64,000 nucleotides of DNA from an uncultured Candidatus Saccharibacteria bacterium (GCA_937936045.1 CALGXC010000004.1:248001-312000); one strand, 5' to 3'; shown: positions 7,516-17,053, counted from the stretch's first letter. Notes: generated by a model not told the origin, from the sequence alone. Program-made: numbers and translations.

Positions 7516-9057
7516 CTAAACACCAGCACCGTCAGCTGCCTCAATGCGCCTAGTCCGCCCAGTAAATACTGGCAATAATTCTTCCTGGTTATTTTTGTCG
7601 CAAGCACCCAAAAGCATTAATAAATGAGTTACACCGTTCTCTTCTAGTATCTTTCTCACAGACTCATCATCCACCTTATCCACAGCGATGTGCGACACAT
7701 ACATCCTTAGTGCGTCAGATGTTTGGGCTTTCCAGCTAAAGATACTAAAAGGATACTTATTTTTATCTCGATATCTTAAGGTCGTCCAAGAATCACGTAA
7801 TCCAGAATCTGACGTTGCAACAATTTCTGCCGCTAATTTTAATTTATTATAAAGACTGGGCAAAATACTCTTCTGCTTTTTCTTAGTCTCATAGCCAGAC
7901 ATTCTGTGTTCAATTCTCTTGGCTGCTTCAGTACGAGCATCGACTACTATCGTAACATCATTACCGCTTCTCTTAATATATAAAACCTTAGCCATTTCAT
8001 CATCTAACCACGGAAATGTTTCGTGACTAAGCTCTATATAATCCCCAACCTTTAAGTTAACCTCAGTAGCCTGAAAATCCTGACCACTCACCTCGCAATT
8101 ATCCTGGCGTGATTGCTTCTTCCTCTTTCTCTTCTTCGCCTTATTCAAAGATTCAGCGGCGATTTTAGGTGCCACTTCATAGCTATTCAATTTCTCCGAA
8201 AGCACACTCAGGGCGTCGCCTAAAGCCTCACTCAGATGCTCTTTAGCCATAGATTCAGCAAGGCTACGAACCACTGGAATGTTTTCATTAATTGTCGCGT
8301 CTTTATACTGCTTGGCTAGTTCCTCTTTGCTTGGCAATTCTATGGATTTTATAAACTCAAGAACTCTGTTGGCAAATTTTAAATCACCCTTAGGATTAAT
8401 ACCTTTACATTCCACACCTTCAACCTCTTTAAGTTTCCGATGCTCAAAGTCTTTCAGTAAACTGCTCAACTCCATCTTGCCATCATTACCTGGAATGTAT
8501 TCAGGTCTAGTAATTGTAAAATCATCAGGTAAACCAAAAGCCTCATCCTTAGTAAGGCTATCAGCCACAGCCTCCCTTGCCTTTGCGATAAAGTCCATAT
8601 ATTTACTATCTGCAAGTTCAGGATTAATTATTTTATTAGCATGCTGCCATCGTCTTACGTCGGGAATCACATACTTTCCATCTTGGCAAAATTCTGGAAC
8701 ATTCACTTCCGCCAGCTTTTCGGGAAAAATTACACTAATATTTTCCCTTATAAATTTCTCGTATGTTCCATTAAATATACTTCTTAATGATTCTTTGACT
8801 TCTTCTATATCAAAATCTATCTCTATGCAATCTGGAAGACTATTATACTCCTTCTCAATTTGCTGAAACAACCCAAGAATCTTCCCATAAGATTCTTGAT
8901 ATTCACCGCGCAACTCCTCACCTTCAATAAGAAACGGTACATGCTTAATAATAGACTCTACATAATCTATAATTTGACTTATGTAGTTTTTATTAAGATC
9001 TTCTGTATGAGATAGTTCACCTTTAACAACATAACCATCCCGTTGTCTTTCGCTCAT
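7516..9057 (-). CDS. Hypothetical 513-aa protein
   Basis: I do not recognise a family. The N-terminal ~300 residues are acidic and helical with no membrane segment. A basic patch KKAKKRKRKKQSRQDN-like near residues 310-325 splits the protein. A beta-rich part (KVGDYIELSHETFPWLDDEMAKV, shortened here) follows, resembling a small barrel. The C-terminal ~130 residues contain DSWTTLRYRDKNKYPFSIFS. It sits alone between malic enzyme (convergent) and pilB. The basic patch could bind nucleic acid, but that is a guess. Confidence 0.6.
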   Translation of the reverse strand: MSERQRDGYVVKGELSHTEDLNKNYISQIIDYVESIIKHVPFLIEGEELRGEYQESYGKILGLFQQIEKEYNSLPDCIEIDFDIEEVKESLRSIFNGTYEKFIRENISVIFPEKLAEVNVPEFCQDGKYVIPDVRRWQHANKIINPELADSKYMDFIAKAREAVADSLTKDEAFGLPDDFTITRPEYIPGNDGKMELSSLLKDFEHRKLKEVEGVECKGINPKGDLKFANRVLEFIKSIELPSKEELAKQYKDATINENIPVVRSLAESMAKEHLSEALGDALSVLSEKLNSYEVAPKIAAESLNKAKKRKRKKQSRQDNCEVSGQDFQATEVNLKVGDYIELSHETFPWLDDEMAKVLYIKRSGNDVTIVVDARTEAAKRIEHRMSGYETKKKQKSILPSLYNKLKLAAEIVATSDSGLRDSWTTLRYRDKNKYPFSIFSWKAQTSDALRMYVSHIAVDKVDDESVRKILEENGVTHLLMLLGACDKNNQEELLPVFTGRTRRIEAADGAGV

Positions 9058-9094
9058 AAACTAATATTTTATCAGTTTATGGATATAAAGTCAA

Positions 9095-10717
9095 TTATAT
9101 TACTCTATTGACTTCTTCTAATGTTGTTTCGCCACGAAGAGCCGCCAACACGCCAGCCTGAAGTAGCGTCACCATGCCATTTTCTTTTGCGGCTTTTTCA
9201 ATCGCTTCCGTATGAACATCCTCAACATCGCCGCGCAAGAATTTCTGAATATTCTCGCTCACGACCAGTTGCTCCATTACTGGAATTCGCCCCTTGTAGC
9301 CAAACGGAACGTCATCCGTCGGCACCGCACGCCAAAGCTTAAACGTATCCAAATCTGGGCAATCAACATTCTCTGGCAAATCCTTCAAGACTTCTTTTAC
9401 CCACTTACGAGTCGCCTCGTCTGGCTCATATTCTTCCTTGCTATCATCCCACAATCTTCTCACTAGTCGCTGAGCAATAACCAGCCGAACCGCCGAGCTA
9501 AAAATTGGGTTTTGTCCAATCATATCGATCATACGACTAAACGCCGCCGCAGTCGAATTGGCGTGAAAGCTGGACAGCACCAAATGTCCCGTAATTGACG
9601 CCTGAATCGCAGTCTTCGCAGTTTCATTATCGCGAATCTCACCGACCATCACCACGTCTGGGTCAAGACGCAAAACACTGCGCAAACCGTCAGCAAACCT
9701 CTGTCCATTTGTCGTATCAATTGGAATCTGAGCAATCCCAGGAATCGTATTTTCTACAGGATCTTCCAGTGTAATAATCTTTCTATCTGGCGTATTAAGG
9801 GCATTAAGAATGCTATATAACGTTGTAGACTTTCCTGAACCAGTCGGACCAACCATCAACAACATCCCGCGCGGATGAGAAATAACTTCATCGATTTGCT
9901 CACGCTCTTTCTTTGAAATACTCAATAAATCCAAGTTCAACATTGACTCATCAAAGTTAAACAATCGAAGCACCAAGTCTAATCCATACACCGTCATCAC
10001 GGCTTCCACGCGCAAATTCAGCACGTGCGATGCGCCATCTCTATGAATTTCCTGTTGCATATGCCCAGATTGAGGTTCTCTGGAAGCGGTAGAAATATTC
10101 GCACGCGATGCCAAAGTCGCCATAATCACTCGATATCTATCTCTGCTAAGTTCCGCCACCGTATGCAAAGCTCCGTCAACACGCATACGAATTCGAATCG
10201 ACTCACGCTGATTTTCGATGTGAATATCCGACGCGCCCAACAAATCCGCTTGGTCAATCAAATAATTAAACACGTCATTTGTACCCACAGAAGCCAAAGT
10301 CTGCGTAACCTGTGCCAGAGTATCGCTATCGCCCTCCTTAGCAATTTCGATATTATCGTAAATCACTTTTTTTGGCGGATCAAACCTGAGCATAATTGAC
10401 CGAAACGCCGAACCAGAAATTAAGAAGAAGAAGATTCGCTTGCCATTTTCAACATATTGATCTCGCATTCGCTTCATCAACGATTCAGAAGTTTGCGACG
10501 TAACACCAAATCGATAAGACTGGTCTTCCTCGTTAAAAGCCAGCGGAACCAGCCTGCCTTTATACATTTCTTCAATTGTCAAAACATCTTTAAGCAAAGG
10601 CAGAGTGTCTTCAAATTCCCGCCCATCAAGATATTGAAGTCCTAAAATTGACGCTCGACGACGAGTAGCTTCCTCATCTTGCTCACGGCGTCGCGCCTGA
10701 ATTTTATCTTCGTCCAT
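9095..10717 (-). CDS. pilB: Type IV pilus / type II secretion assembly ATPase (PilB/GspE)
   Basis: 540 aa. An N-terminal MshEN-like region is followed by the secretion-ATPase core: Walker A GPTGSGKSTTLYSIL, Asp box EDPVE, Walker B LRLDPDVVMVGEIRDNETA, and His box TGHLVLSSFHAN. It would power extension of type IV pili at the inner membrane. The tetracysteine zinc motif usual in PilB before GYKGRIPVMEQ is missing; only acidic residues lie there. No other pilus genes are adjacent, so partners must be elsewhere. ATG 10717 is 6 nt from a TATAAT (10724-10729), so the message is probably leaderless. Confidence 0.92.
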   Translation of the reverse strand: MDEDKIQARRREQDEEATRRRASILGLQYLDGREFEDTLPLLKDVLTIEEMYKGRLVPLAFNEEDQSYRFGVTSQTSESLMKRMRDQYVENGKRIFFFLISGSAFRSIMLRFDPPKKVIYDNIEIAKEGDSDTLAQVTQTLASVGTNDVFNYLIDQADLLGASDIHIENQRESIRIRMRVDGALHTVAELSRDRYRVIMATLASRANISTASREPQSGHMQQEIHRDGASHVLNLRVEAVMTVYGLDLVLRLFNFDESMLNLDLLSISKKEREQIDEVISHPRGMLLMVGPTGSGKSTTLYSILNALNTPDRKIITLEDPVENTIPGIAQIPIDTTNGQRFADGLRSVLRLDPDVVMVGEIRDNETAKTAIQASITGHLVLSSFHANSTAAAFSRMIDMIGQNPIFSSAVRLVIAQRLVRRLWDDSKEEYEPDEATRKWVKEVLKDLPENVDCPDLDTFKLWRAVPTDDVPFGYKGRIPVMEQLVVSENIQKFLRGDVEDVHTEAIEKAAKENGMVTLLQAGVLAALRGETTLEEVNRVI

Positions 10718-10768
10718 ATGAAAATTATACCAAAAAGCTTACGGTTTGACGAGTGATATAATAGTGAT

Positions 10769-11329
10769 ATGAATCCAGAAATTACTCTGTTAGTCCACAA
10801 TATTCGCTCGACGCATAATGTTGGGGCAATTTTTCGCACAGCCGAAGGATTTGGTATAAAAAAGATTATTCTTAGTGGTTACACGCCGTATCCAGAATTG
10901 AGTTTATGTAGCAAGGCGCCTGTTTGCGCGCTTGTTGATGGAGAAATTCGATCTGAAGATCCCCGCCTGCCGCACATTCGCGAAAAAATCACCAGCCAAA
11001 TTCATAAAACTGCTTTGGGTGCGGAAAGTTTGGTGCCGTTTGAGTTTTACGAAGATATCAATGATTGGATTAAAGAGAATCAGCGAACAGAAAACTTGCC
11101 AATTATCGCTCTGGAGCAATCAAAAGATAGTATTATGTTGCCAGAATTTCAGCCGCCTGAAAAATTTGCACTGCTGCTCGGAGAAGAAGTCCACGGAATC
11201 ACGCCAGAGCTTTTGGGCAATTGCGACTTCACTGTAGAAATTCCGATGTTCGGTCAAAAAGAATCATTCAACGTGTCGGTCGCAACAGGAATTGCGCTGT
11301 TCGGACTGATTTTCCCGAGGATGAAATAA
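10769..11329 (+). CDS. SpoU/TrmH family RNA 2'-O-methyltransferase
   Basis: 186 aa with the SPOUT trefoil-knot motifs: NIRSTHNVGAIFRTAEGFG (motif 1), LLLGEEVHGITPELL (motif 2) and NVSVATGIALFGLIF (motif 3). It would methylate a ribose 2'-OH in tRNA or rRNA using S-adenosylmethionine; the target cannot be told. No extra N-terminal RNA-binding domain is present, as in TrmL-size members. TATAAT 10757-10762 is exactly 6 nt before ATG 10769, so it is leaderless and divergent from pilB. Confidence 0.88.
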   Translation: MNPEITLLVHNIRSTHNVGAIFRTAEGFGIKKIILSGYTPYPELSLCSKAPVCALVDGEIRSEDPRLPHIREKITSQIHKTALGAESLVPFEFYEDINDWIKENQRTENLPIIALEQSKDSIMLPEFQPPEKFALLLGEEVHGITPELLGNCDFTVEIPMFGQKESFNVSVATGIALFGLIFPRMK

Positions 11330-11367
11330 TCTCAACAACGGATAAATAAATTCCTCAAGTCTGCTTA

Positions 11368-11397
11368 TTGACTTTATTGAAAAAAATGTATTATACT
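11368..11397 (+). promoter_or_regulatory. Promoter of structured locus 2
   Basis: TTGACT (11368-11373) is followed after 17 bp by TTATAC (11391-11396) and then, 8 nt later, AGCTTTTTT, matching the arrangement at the other five structured loci. Confidence 0.7.
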
Positions 11398-11405
11398 TGT
11401 ATGAG

Positions 11406-11443
11406 CTTTTTTCAGAATCCTCTGAAGAAAGTAGTCTCTACTT
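11406..11443 (+). promoter_or_regulatory. 5' hairpin of locus 2
   Basis: CTTTTTTCAGA (11406-11416), loop ATCC and TCTGAAGAAAG (11421-11431) form an 11-bp stem with one G-U pair at the expected transcript start. A second hairpin, AAGTAG with CTACTT (11429-11443), overlaps its 3' arm and precedes the GGAAGG ribosome-binding site. Confidence 0.65.
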
Positions 11444-11453
11444 GGAAGGATCT

Positions 11454-11744
11454 ATGATGTATTCTAACATCGTTACACTACTCACTGCCATTGCGATTTT
11501 GTATGTGACGATCTGGTCATATTTACACTACGGCAAACTACGTGGCCGTAGATACACTGCTATGACAGCAGTATCTGTCATTGTGCTCCTGCCGGAATAT
11601 GTTCTATACATGGTAAAAGCAGCGTCAGCGCCCTCTTCGATGTCTTCAATGGGGGCAACATTAGCTCTTGTTGCGTGCGTTTTCTCATGGGTAGTCTGTG
11701 ATATCGCTGGCTACAGGAGAGAGCGAAAGAGGCAGTTTTCCTAA
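11454..11744 (+). CDS. Small membrane protein of locus 2
   Basis: 96 aa from ATG 11454 (a second ATG follows at once); GGAAGG lies just upstream. About three hydrophobic segments: residues 4-22 (NIVTLLTAIAILYVTIW), 38-54 (TAVSVIVLLPEYVLYMV) and 65-86 (MGATLALVACVFSWVV). The C terminus is basic (GYRRERKRQFS), expected inside by the positive-inside rule. No family recognised. Codon choice is less AT-rich than in dnaE or the methylase gene on either side. Confidence 0.65.
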   Translation: MMYSNIVTLLTAIAILYVTIWSYLHYGKLRGRRYTAMTAVSVIVLLPEYVLYMVKAASAPSSMSSMGATLALVACVFSWVVCDIAGYRRERKRQFS

Positions 11745-11756
11745 GAGGGACATTAA

Positions 11757-11832
11757 GTCCCGCTGACAGTATATAGTTAGCCCGTCGTAGAGCAACCAGC
11801 TCCGGCTGAGGCTCTGTCAGCGGGCTAACTAT
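11757..11832 (+). terminator. Structured 3' end of locus 2 with two competing stems
   Basis: CCCGCTGACAG (11759-11769) is perfectly complementary to CTGTCAGCGGG (11814-11824), and ATAGTTAGCCCG (11773-11784) to CGGGCTAACTAT (11821-11832). The 3' partners overlap by 4 nt, so the two long stems are mutually exclusive or form a shortened pseudoknot. Inner AGAGC pairs with GCTCT. The U tract is weak (CACTTTAG). The dnaE stop codon shares the last base. Confidence 0.65.
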
Positions 11833-14800
11833 CACTTTAGAACTACACACTCTTCACCCAGAGTGTTTTTTAATTGGCTTAATAAATTGTCATTAGCATC
11901 CACCTTAAACGGCAGGCGCATGGCTGATTTTTCTTTCTCGCCCAGTACCAAAACCACGTCAGTCGTGCCAGCATTCTCGCCGCAAACAGACTTCATTTTC
12001 ACTAACCGCGAATGGTCATTAGGGTCTTTAATATACACAAATAACTTTGAAGCGGGAATTTCTGGCGCAACATTAACAGGCGCCGAATGAGTTTTTGGCT
12101 GCGGTTTGGCGGCGTCATTCTTTACGGCAGACTTCGGAGAAGCTCCATTTTTCTGATTACGACAAGCTTCACGGCGCTCTTTTTTTACAGCAGAGCTAAT
12201 TTTTGGCGCATCCATTTTACGACCAGTCGACTCATAGCCATTGATATCGTTATCCGTAATCGCAATAATATCATCGGCAATTAGCTTACTTTCATTGCCC
12301 AGATTTCCGTCACGATCTCGCGCTGAATTTTTACCAGAAACCCGAATTACCGCGTCCTGAACCAGCTTAGCGCCAACTTTTTCATACAGATTTGGAAAGA
12401 CAATTATCTCGCCCTCACCGAACTTGTCCTCAATTCCCACAAACGCCATTTTCGAACCGCTTTTTGTGACAATTGTACGAACGGTGCTAATAATTCCCCC
12501 GACCGTCATCATTCGACTGTCGTACTCAGGAACTAATTGCGTCAACGGTTGAGTTTGCTCGCTCAAATATGTTTCATATCTATCAAGCGGATGCGCCGAG
12601 ATATACAACCCCAACAATTCTCGCTCCCACATCAAGCGCTCTTTATCGTCGTGTTTCACAGGAGCCTTCTGGAGATGAAGAGTCGATTGAACGCTCGCTG
12701 CATCATCGTCACCCAACATTCCAAACAAATTGGTCTGCCCACTGGCGGCTTCTTTTTGGAGCTTGGACGCAAATGACGTAATAGAATCCAGATTGAAAAG
12801 CAAGTCAGATCGATCGCCCATATCATCAAACGCACCAGATTTAATAAGCGATTCCCAAGCTTTTCTATTGAATTTACTGGTTGAAACGCGCCTAGCAAAA
12901 TCCTCAACCGACGTAAACGGTCCATCTTCGCGCGCCCGCAGAACTTCCTCGACCGCACCAACACCAACTCCCTTCACTGCCGACATTCCGAAACGAATTT
13001 TATTCTCATTCGGCACCACAGCAAACTCAACGAACGATTCATTTACGTCAGGACTTAGCACACTAATTCCCATGTGCTTACATTCAGTAATTTCAATTGC
13101 CAGACGATCAGTATCATCATGGTCACTGGTCATAAGCGCCGCCATAAACGCGTCGGGATAATGCGCCTTCAAATAAGCCGTCCAATAGGCGATCAAACCA
13201 TAACAAGCGGCGTGCGACTTATTGAAACAATAGTTGGCGAACTCTTCCAGCTGAGTCCAGAAAGTTTCCGCAATTTCCTTAGTTGCGCCACCAACTTTAA
13301 CCGCACCCTCGACAAATTCAGGCTTGACCTTTTTCATCAAGTCAATTTTCTTCTTACCAACAGCCTTTCGCAATGTGTCGGCCTGACCGCCAGTAAATCC
13401 ACACCATTCCTTAGAAATCTGCATAAACTGCTCCTGATAGACCAAAATTCCGTAAGTATTTTTCAGCGAGTTTTTCATTCCGGAATGCAAATAAGTTATT
13501 TCTTCCTCGCCGTGTTTACGCCTAATAAAACTGTCAATAAACTGCATTGGACCCGGACGATAAAGAGCCACCATAGCAATAATATCTTCAAACGTAGTCG
13601 GCTTTAGTCCGCGCAAATATCGCTTCATTCCCGCCGATTCCAACTGGAATACGCCAGTCGTGTCGCCGCGCTGAAACAGCTCGTAGGTCTTTTTATCATC
13701 AAGTGGCAGCTCCGAAAGATTAATTTCTTTCTTGTAAGCTTTTCGGATAATCCTCATGGCGTTATTAATAATCGTAAGGTTCGAAAGTCCCAAAAAGTCC
13801 ATCTTCAATAGGCCCAACTCTTCAACCTCGCCCATCGGGAACTGAGTTGCCACTACGCCCTTTTGCGCCATTTCAAGCGGAATATAATTGACTAGCGTAT
13901 CTGGCGCAATCACCACACCACAAGCATGAACGCCGTGGCTACGAATCGTCCCTTCCAACTGAATTGCATAATCCAAAACTTCCTTCGCAGTCGGATTATT
14001 TTCATATTCATTCCGAAGGTCCGCGTCTTCTTTAATACTCACGGACAACGGAATATGTCGCCCCTGGCTTGGCGGCGGGACTAACTTCGCCAAGCGGTCG
14101 CTCTCAGCGTACGGAACCTCCAAAACCCTGGCAACATCACGCACTGCCATACGACCAAACATCTTACCGAACGTTGCGATATTACTGACGTGATCTTCGC
14201 CGTATTTTTTTGCACAATATTCAATCACCTCGTCGCGACGTGTATCCTGAATATCAACGTCGATGTCGGGCATAGAAATACGATCAGGATTCAGGAATCG
14301 CTCAAACAGTAGTCCATATTTCAGCGGATCAAGATCTGTAATATTCAGCGCATACGCAATAATCGAGCCAGCCGCACTACCACGCCCAGGCCCAAAAACA
14401 ATTCCTTGAGATTTTCCCCAGTTGATAAAATCCTGGACAATCAAGAAATAACCTTCATAGCCCATATTTCCCATCACGCCAAGCTCCATCTTAGCGCGCT
14501 CACGAACTTCATCAGACAGCTTCGGAATAATCTCGTCAGGATCCAACTTTTCAGCCTCCTCCTTCGAAGCTCCATTGTAACGCTGCAACAAACCTTGATA
14601 TGTCAATCTAAGCAGATACGAATGTTCATTCTCGCCGTCTGGCAATGGATATTTTGGAATAAGAATTCGCCCAAGCTCAATCTCAACGTCACAGCGATCA
14701 GCTATTTTTTTCGTGTTGCGAATAACTTCAGGAAATTCCTCGCCCCAGTGATCGATAATATCGCGCGGATCCGTCAAGTGAAGTTCAAAATCCTTCAAGC

Positions 14801-15572
14801 TCATTCGCTTTTCATCGCTAAGATACGAGCCCGTACCAACACAAAGCAGAATCTCGTGCGCGTCTTGATATTCGTGCGTCAAATAGTGACCATCACAAGT
14901 CACAACCATTTCAATATCAAGCTCCTTCGAAAGCTTAATCAAGCCCTCGTTGATCTTCGCCTGCACATCCCAGTGTGTGTTCGACTTCGAGTGCCCATGG
15001 TCCTGCAACTCCAGATAATAACGATCGCCAAAAATTGACTTATACCATTTAGCAATCTCACGAGCGCGATCATAATCATCCTCTTTCAACGCCACGCCAA
15101 TTTCACCACTTGCGCAACCACTCAGGACAATCAATCCCTCATTCAACTCCTCCAGCAAATCATGATCAATTCGCGGCTTATAATACATTCCCTCCAGATT
15201 GGCGCGCGTCGACAACTTCATTAAATTATGGAAGCCCGTGTTGTTCATCGCAAGTACAGTCAAGTGAAAACGTTGCTTGTCCTTGCCTGGATCGCGGTCA
15301 AATCGAGAACGAGTCGCCACGTAAGTTTCAATTCCGATAATCGGCTTAATTCCCGCTTTTTTGGCAGTTTTGTAATAGTCCAAAATACCACTCATCGTGC
15401 CGTGATCAGTTACGGCGGCAGCCTCCATCCCAAGCTCCTTAACCTTATCGACCAAGTCATGAATCTTAGTTAATCCGTCCAGCACCGAATGAAAAGTGTG
15501 ATTATGAAGATGCACGAAATCCGACGGCTTCAAAGCCGCCGACGATGATTGTTCGCTTGTCCCCTCAGTCAT
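11832..15572 (-). CDS. dnaE: DNA polymerase III alpha subunit
   Basis: About 1246 aa, the replicative polymerase. N-terminal PHP domain (FVHLHNHTFHSVLDGLTKIH). Palm with the catalytic aspartates in PDIDVDIQDTRRDEVIEY. Fingers region GVFQLESAGMKRYLRGLKP and SKEWCGFTGGQADTLRKAVG. Helix-hairpin-helix (VKGVGVGAVEEVL) and C-terminal OB fold (MMTVGGIISTVRTIVTKSGS). The basic linker near residue 1130 is low-complexity. ATG 15572 is chosen: TATAAT at 15581-15586 lies 8 nt upstream, so the longer TTG start would overlap the -10 box. Confidence 0.96.
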   Translation of the reverse strand: MTEGTSEQSSSAALKPSDFVHLHNHTFHSVLDGLTKIHDLVDKVKELGMEAAAVTDHGTMSGILDYYKTAKKAGIKPIIGIETYVATRSRFDRDPGKDKQRFHLTVLAMNNTGFHNLMKLSTRANLEGMYYKPRIDHDLLEELNEGLIVLSGCASGEIGVALKEDDYDRAREIAKWYKSIFGDRYYLELQDHGHSKSNTHWDVQAKINEGLIKLSKELDIEMVVTCDGHYLTHEYQDAHEILLCVGTGSYLSDEKRMSLKDFELHLTDPRDIIDHWGEEFPEVIRNTKKIADRCDVEIELGRILIPKYPLPDGENEHSYLLRLTYQGLLQRYNGASKEEAEKLDPDEIIPKLSDEVRERAKMELGVMGNMGYEGYFLIVQDFINWGKSQGIVFGPGRGSAAGSIIAYALNITDLDPLKYGLLFERFLNPDRISMPDIDVDIQDTRRDEVIEYCAKKYGEDHVSNIATFGKMFGRMAVRDVARVLEVPYAESDRLAKLVPPPSQGRHIPLSVSIKEDADLRNEYENNPTAKEVLDYAIQLEGTIRSHGVHACGVVIAPDTLVNYIPLEMAQKGVVATQFPMGEVEELGLLKMDFLGLSNLTIINNAMRIIRKAYKKEINLSELPLDDKKTYELFQRGDTTGVFQLESAGMKRYLRGLKPTTFEDIIAMVALYRPGPMQFIDSFIRRKHGEEEITYLHSGMKNSLKNTYGILVYQEQFMQISKEWCGFTGGQADTLRKAVGKKKIDLMKKVKPEFVEGAVKVGGATKEIAETFWTQLEEFANYCFNKSHAACYGLIAYWTAYLKAHYPDAFMAALMTSDHDDTDRLAIEITECKHMGISVLSPDVNESFVEFAVVPNENKIRFGMSAVKGVGVGAVEEVLRAREDGPFTSVEDFARRVSTSKFNRKAWESLIKSGAFDDMGDRSDLLFNLDSITSFASKLQKEAASGQTNLFGMLGDDDAASVQSTLHLQKAPVKHDDKERLMWERELLGLYISAHPLDRYETYLSEQTQPLTQLVPEYDSRMMTVGGIISTVRTIVTKSGSKMAFVGIEDKFGEGEIIVFPNLYEKVGAKLVQDAVIRVSGKNSARDRDGNLGNESKLIADDIIAITDNDINGYESTGRKMDAPKISSAVKKERREACRNQKNGASPKSAVKNDAAKPQPKTHSAPVNVAPEIPASKLFVYIKDPNDHSRLVKMKSVCGENAGTTDVVLVLGEKEKSAMRLPFKVDANDNLLSQLKNTLGEECVVLK

Positions 15573-15591
15573 TAATAACAATTATAGCACG

Positions 15592-15888
15592 CTATTGACG
15601 ACGTTGCATTGTCTCAATTAAGTGGTTGATAAAATCAGCCAACGGCGGGAAAATGTCGGCAAATTGCCCCAAAATCCAAATCAATATCGCAATCAATAAC
15701 GTCGCACCCAAAGCACTTCCAAGACCAAAGAAAATTCCGCGAACAAAATTCACCCAGTAAACTTGATGGCGAGATTTATGAAAATCAAAGAACAAATCCT
15801 CCAAAATCGCCCGACGAGCACCGTTTTCATTATCACGAACGACTTTTTTTGCCAACTTATTTGACTGTTCTTTGGCTGACTTTTTCAC
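15592..15888 (-). CDS. Small membrane protein (DUF5665-like)
   Basis: 98 aa from GTG 15888. A basic N-terminal half (KKSAKEQSNKLAKKVVRDN) is followed by FFDFHKSRHQVYWVNFVRG and one long hydrophobic stretch with glycine kinks (GIFFGLGSALGATLLIAIL), then an amphipathic tail. This resembles DUF5665, single-pass proteins common in Patescibacteria and of unknown role. Its start overlaps the upstream ORF by 32 bp in another frame, so the two are co-translated. Confidence 0.55.
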   Translation of the reverse strand: MKKSAKEQSNKLAKKVVRDNENGARRAILEDLFFDFHKSRHQVYWVNFVRGIFFGLGSALGATLLIAILIWILGQFADIFPPLADFINHLIETMQRRQ

Positions 15889-16144
15889 TCTTTCTTACCT
15901 TTTTCTTTGAGAAAAATTTCGAGAAAAATCCACTTTTTGAAGCGAAGCTTTTGGCTAGTTCCACGCCAATTGAAACCGTACTTACAATTCCATTCAGATT
16001 AGCAATTCGCTGGCTTATCGCCTCCACGTTCTGCTGGGTTTGGCGAATTTGGCGCGTTAATTTGATGATGGAAATTGTCATAGCAATCATCATGATGACA
16101 AAAATCACCATCAAAATCACTAATATAATAAGCAATCCGTTCAT
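15857..16144 (-). CDS. Single-pass membrane protein with coiled coil
   Basis: 95 aa. A very hydrophobic N-terminal segment (LLIILVILMVIFVIMMIAM) is followed by a predicted coiled coil (LTRQIRQTQQNVEAISQRI) and a Lys/Ser-rich C terminus. No family assigned; it resembles DUF948-type small anchors in shape. It lies between galU and the DUF5665-like gene, and dnaE lies just beyond. Confidence 0.5.
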   Translation of the reverse strand: MNGLLIILVILMVIFVIMMIAMTISIIKLTRQIRQTQQNVEAISQRIANLNGIVSTVSIGVELAKSFASKSGFFSKFFSKKKVRKSEKVSQRTVK

Positions 16145-16159
16145 GCTATTTATTATACA

Positions 16160-17053
16160 TTATTTTAGGCGATCCGCCAGATGGGCGCGCAATTTATCAC
16201 CAAAGTTAGGATCACGTAACCCAAAGTCGATCACCGTTTTTAGATATTCCAATTTGTCGCCCGTATCATAATAAGTGCCGTTCGTAATCTCTACGCCATA
16301 AAAATCAAATCCATCGTCAATCATTTGTTGCATAATTGGTTGAATCGTAAACTCGCCGTTGCCGTCAAATGCTTCCTTGGCTTTGTTTAGATAGCCAAAA
16401 ATTTCGCCTGGAAGTAAATAGCTACTAACGCTCGCCAAATCAGAAGGCGCATTCTCCTTGCCCGGCTTTTCAACGATATTCGTCATTTTTATAACGCCGT
16501 CTTTCACTACTTGACCGTTGACGACTCCATAACGATCAAACTCCGCATCATCGGTGATTTTCTTACACGACAGAACTGCTCCATCTAAGCTTTCTGACGC
16601 CTCGATCATCTGCTTGAAACGGCTTGGACTAGCCGCAATAAAGTCATCCGCAAATGTGTAAATCACAGGCTCGTCATGATGAATCAAATGCGAAGCACAG
16701 GCCAAAGGCGTTGCGTTGCCGTACGGACCTTTTTGGCGAATATAAATAAAGTTTGCCATCTCAGCCAAATTCTGCACCGCGTCAATGAACGGTTGTTTTT
16801 TAGGACCGCCAGCGCGCAAATTAGCCAAAAGTTCTTCATTCGGCTCATCAAAATGGTCCTCGATTGCTCGCTTATTCGCGCTACCGATAATGATGATATC
16901 TTTAATGCCAGCTTCGACCAATTCCTCGACGACGTATTGAATAATCGGCTTATCAATCAGCGGCAACATCTCCTTTGGCATGGCTTTAGTTTGTGGCAAA
17001 AATCGCGTACCAAAACCGGCAGCAGCGATGATAGCTTTAGTTGGCTTTCTCAT
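16160..17053 (-). CDS. galU: UTP-glucose-1-phosphate uridylyltransferase
   Basis: 297 aa. Makes UDP-glucose from UTP and glucose 1-phosphate. Signature GFGTRFLPQTKAMPKEMLP at the N terminus, then IIIIGSANKRAIEDHFD, FADDFIAA for the nucleotide/metal site, and IVEKPGKENAPSDLAS. Length is usual for GalU. It would supply UDP-glucose for surface glycans. RBS (GAGCTGA) is weak; the gene starts 35 nt after gatB on the same strand, so it may be the distal gene of the gat operon. Confidence 0.93.
   Translation of the reverse strand: MRKPTKAIIAAAGFGTRFLPQTKAMPKEMLPLIDKPIIQYVVEELVEAGIKDIIIIGSANKRAIEDHFDEPNEELLANLRAGGPKKQPFIDAVQNLAEMANFIYIRQKGPYGNATPLACASHLIHHDEPVIYTFADDFIAASPSRFKQMIEASESLDGAVLSCKKITDDAEFDRYGVVNGQVVKDGVIKMTNIVEKPGKENAPSDLASVSSYLLPGEIFGYLNKAKEAFDGNGEFTIQPIMQQMIDDGFDFYGVEITNGTYYDTGDKLEYLKTVIDFGLRDPNFGDKLRAHLADRLK

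Noticed and set aside
11757..11832. HDV-like or twister ribozyme at the end of locus 2
   Set aside because: The A-B-A'-B' order is suggestive, but there is no P4 hairpin or catalytic-C joining segment for HDV and none of the conserved twister loops.
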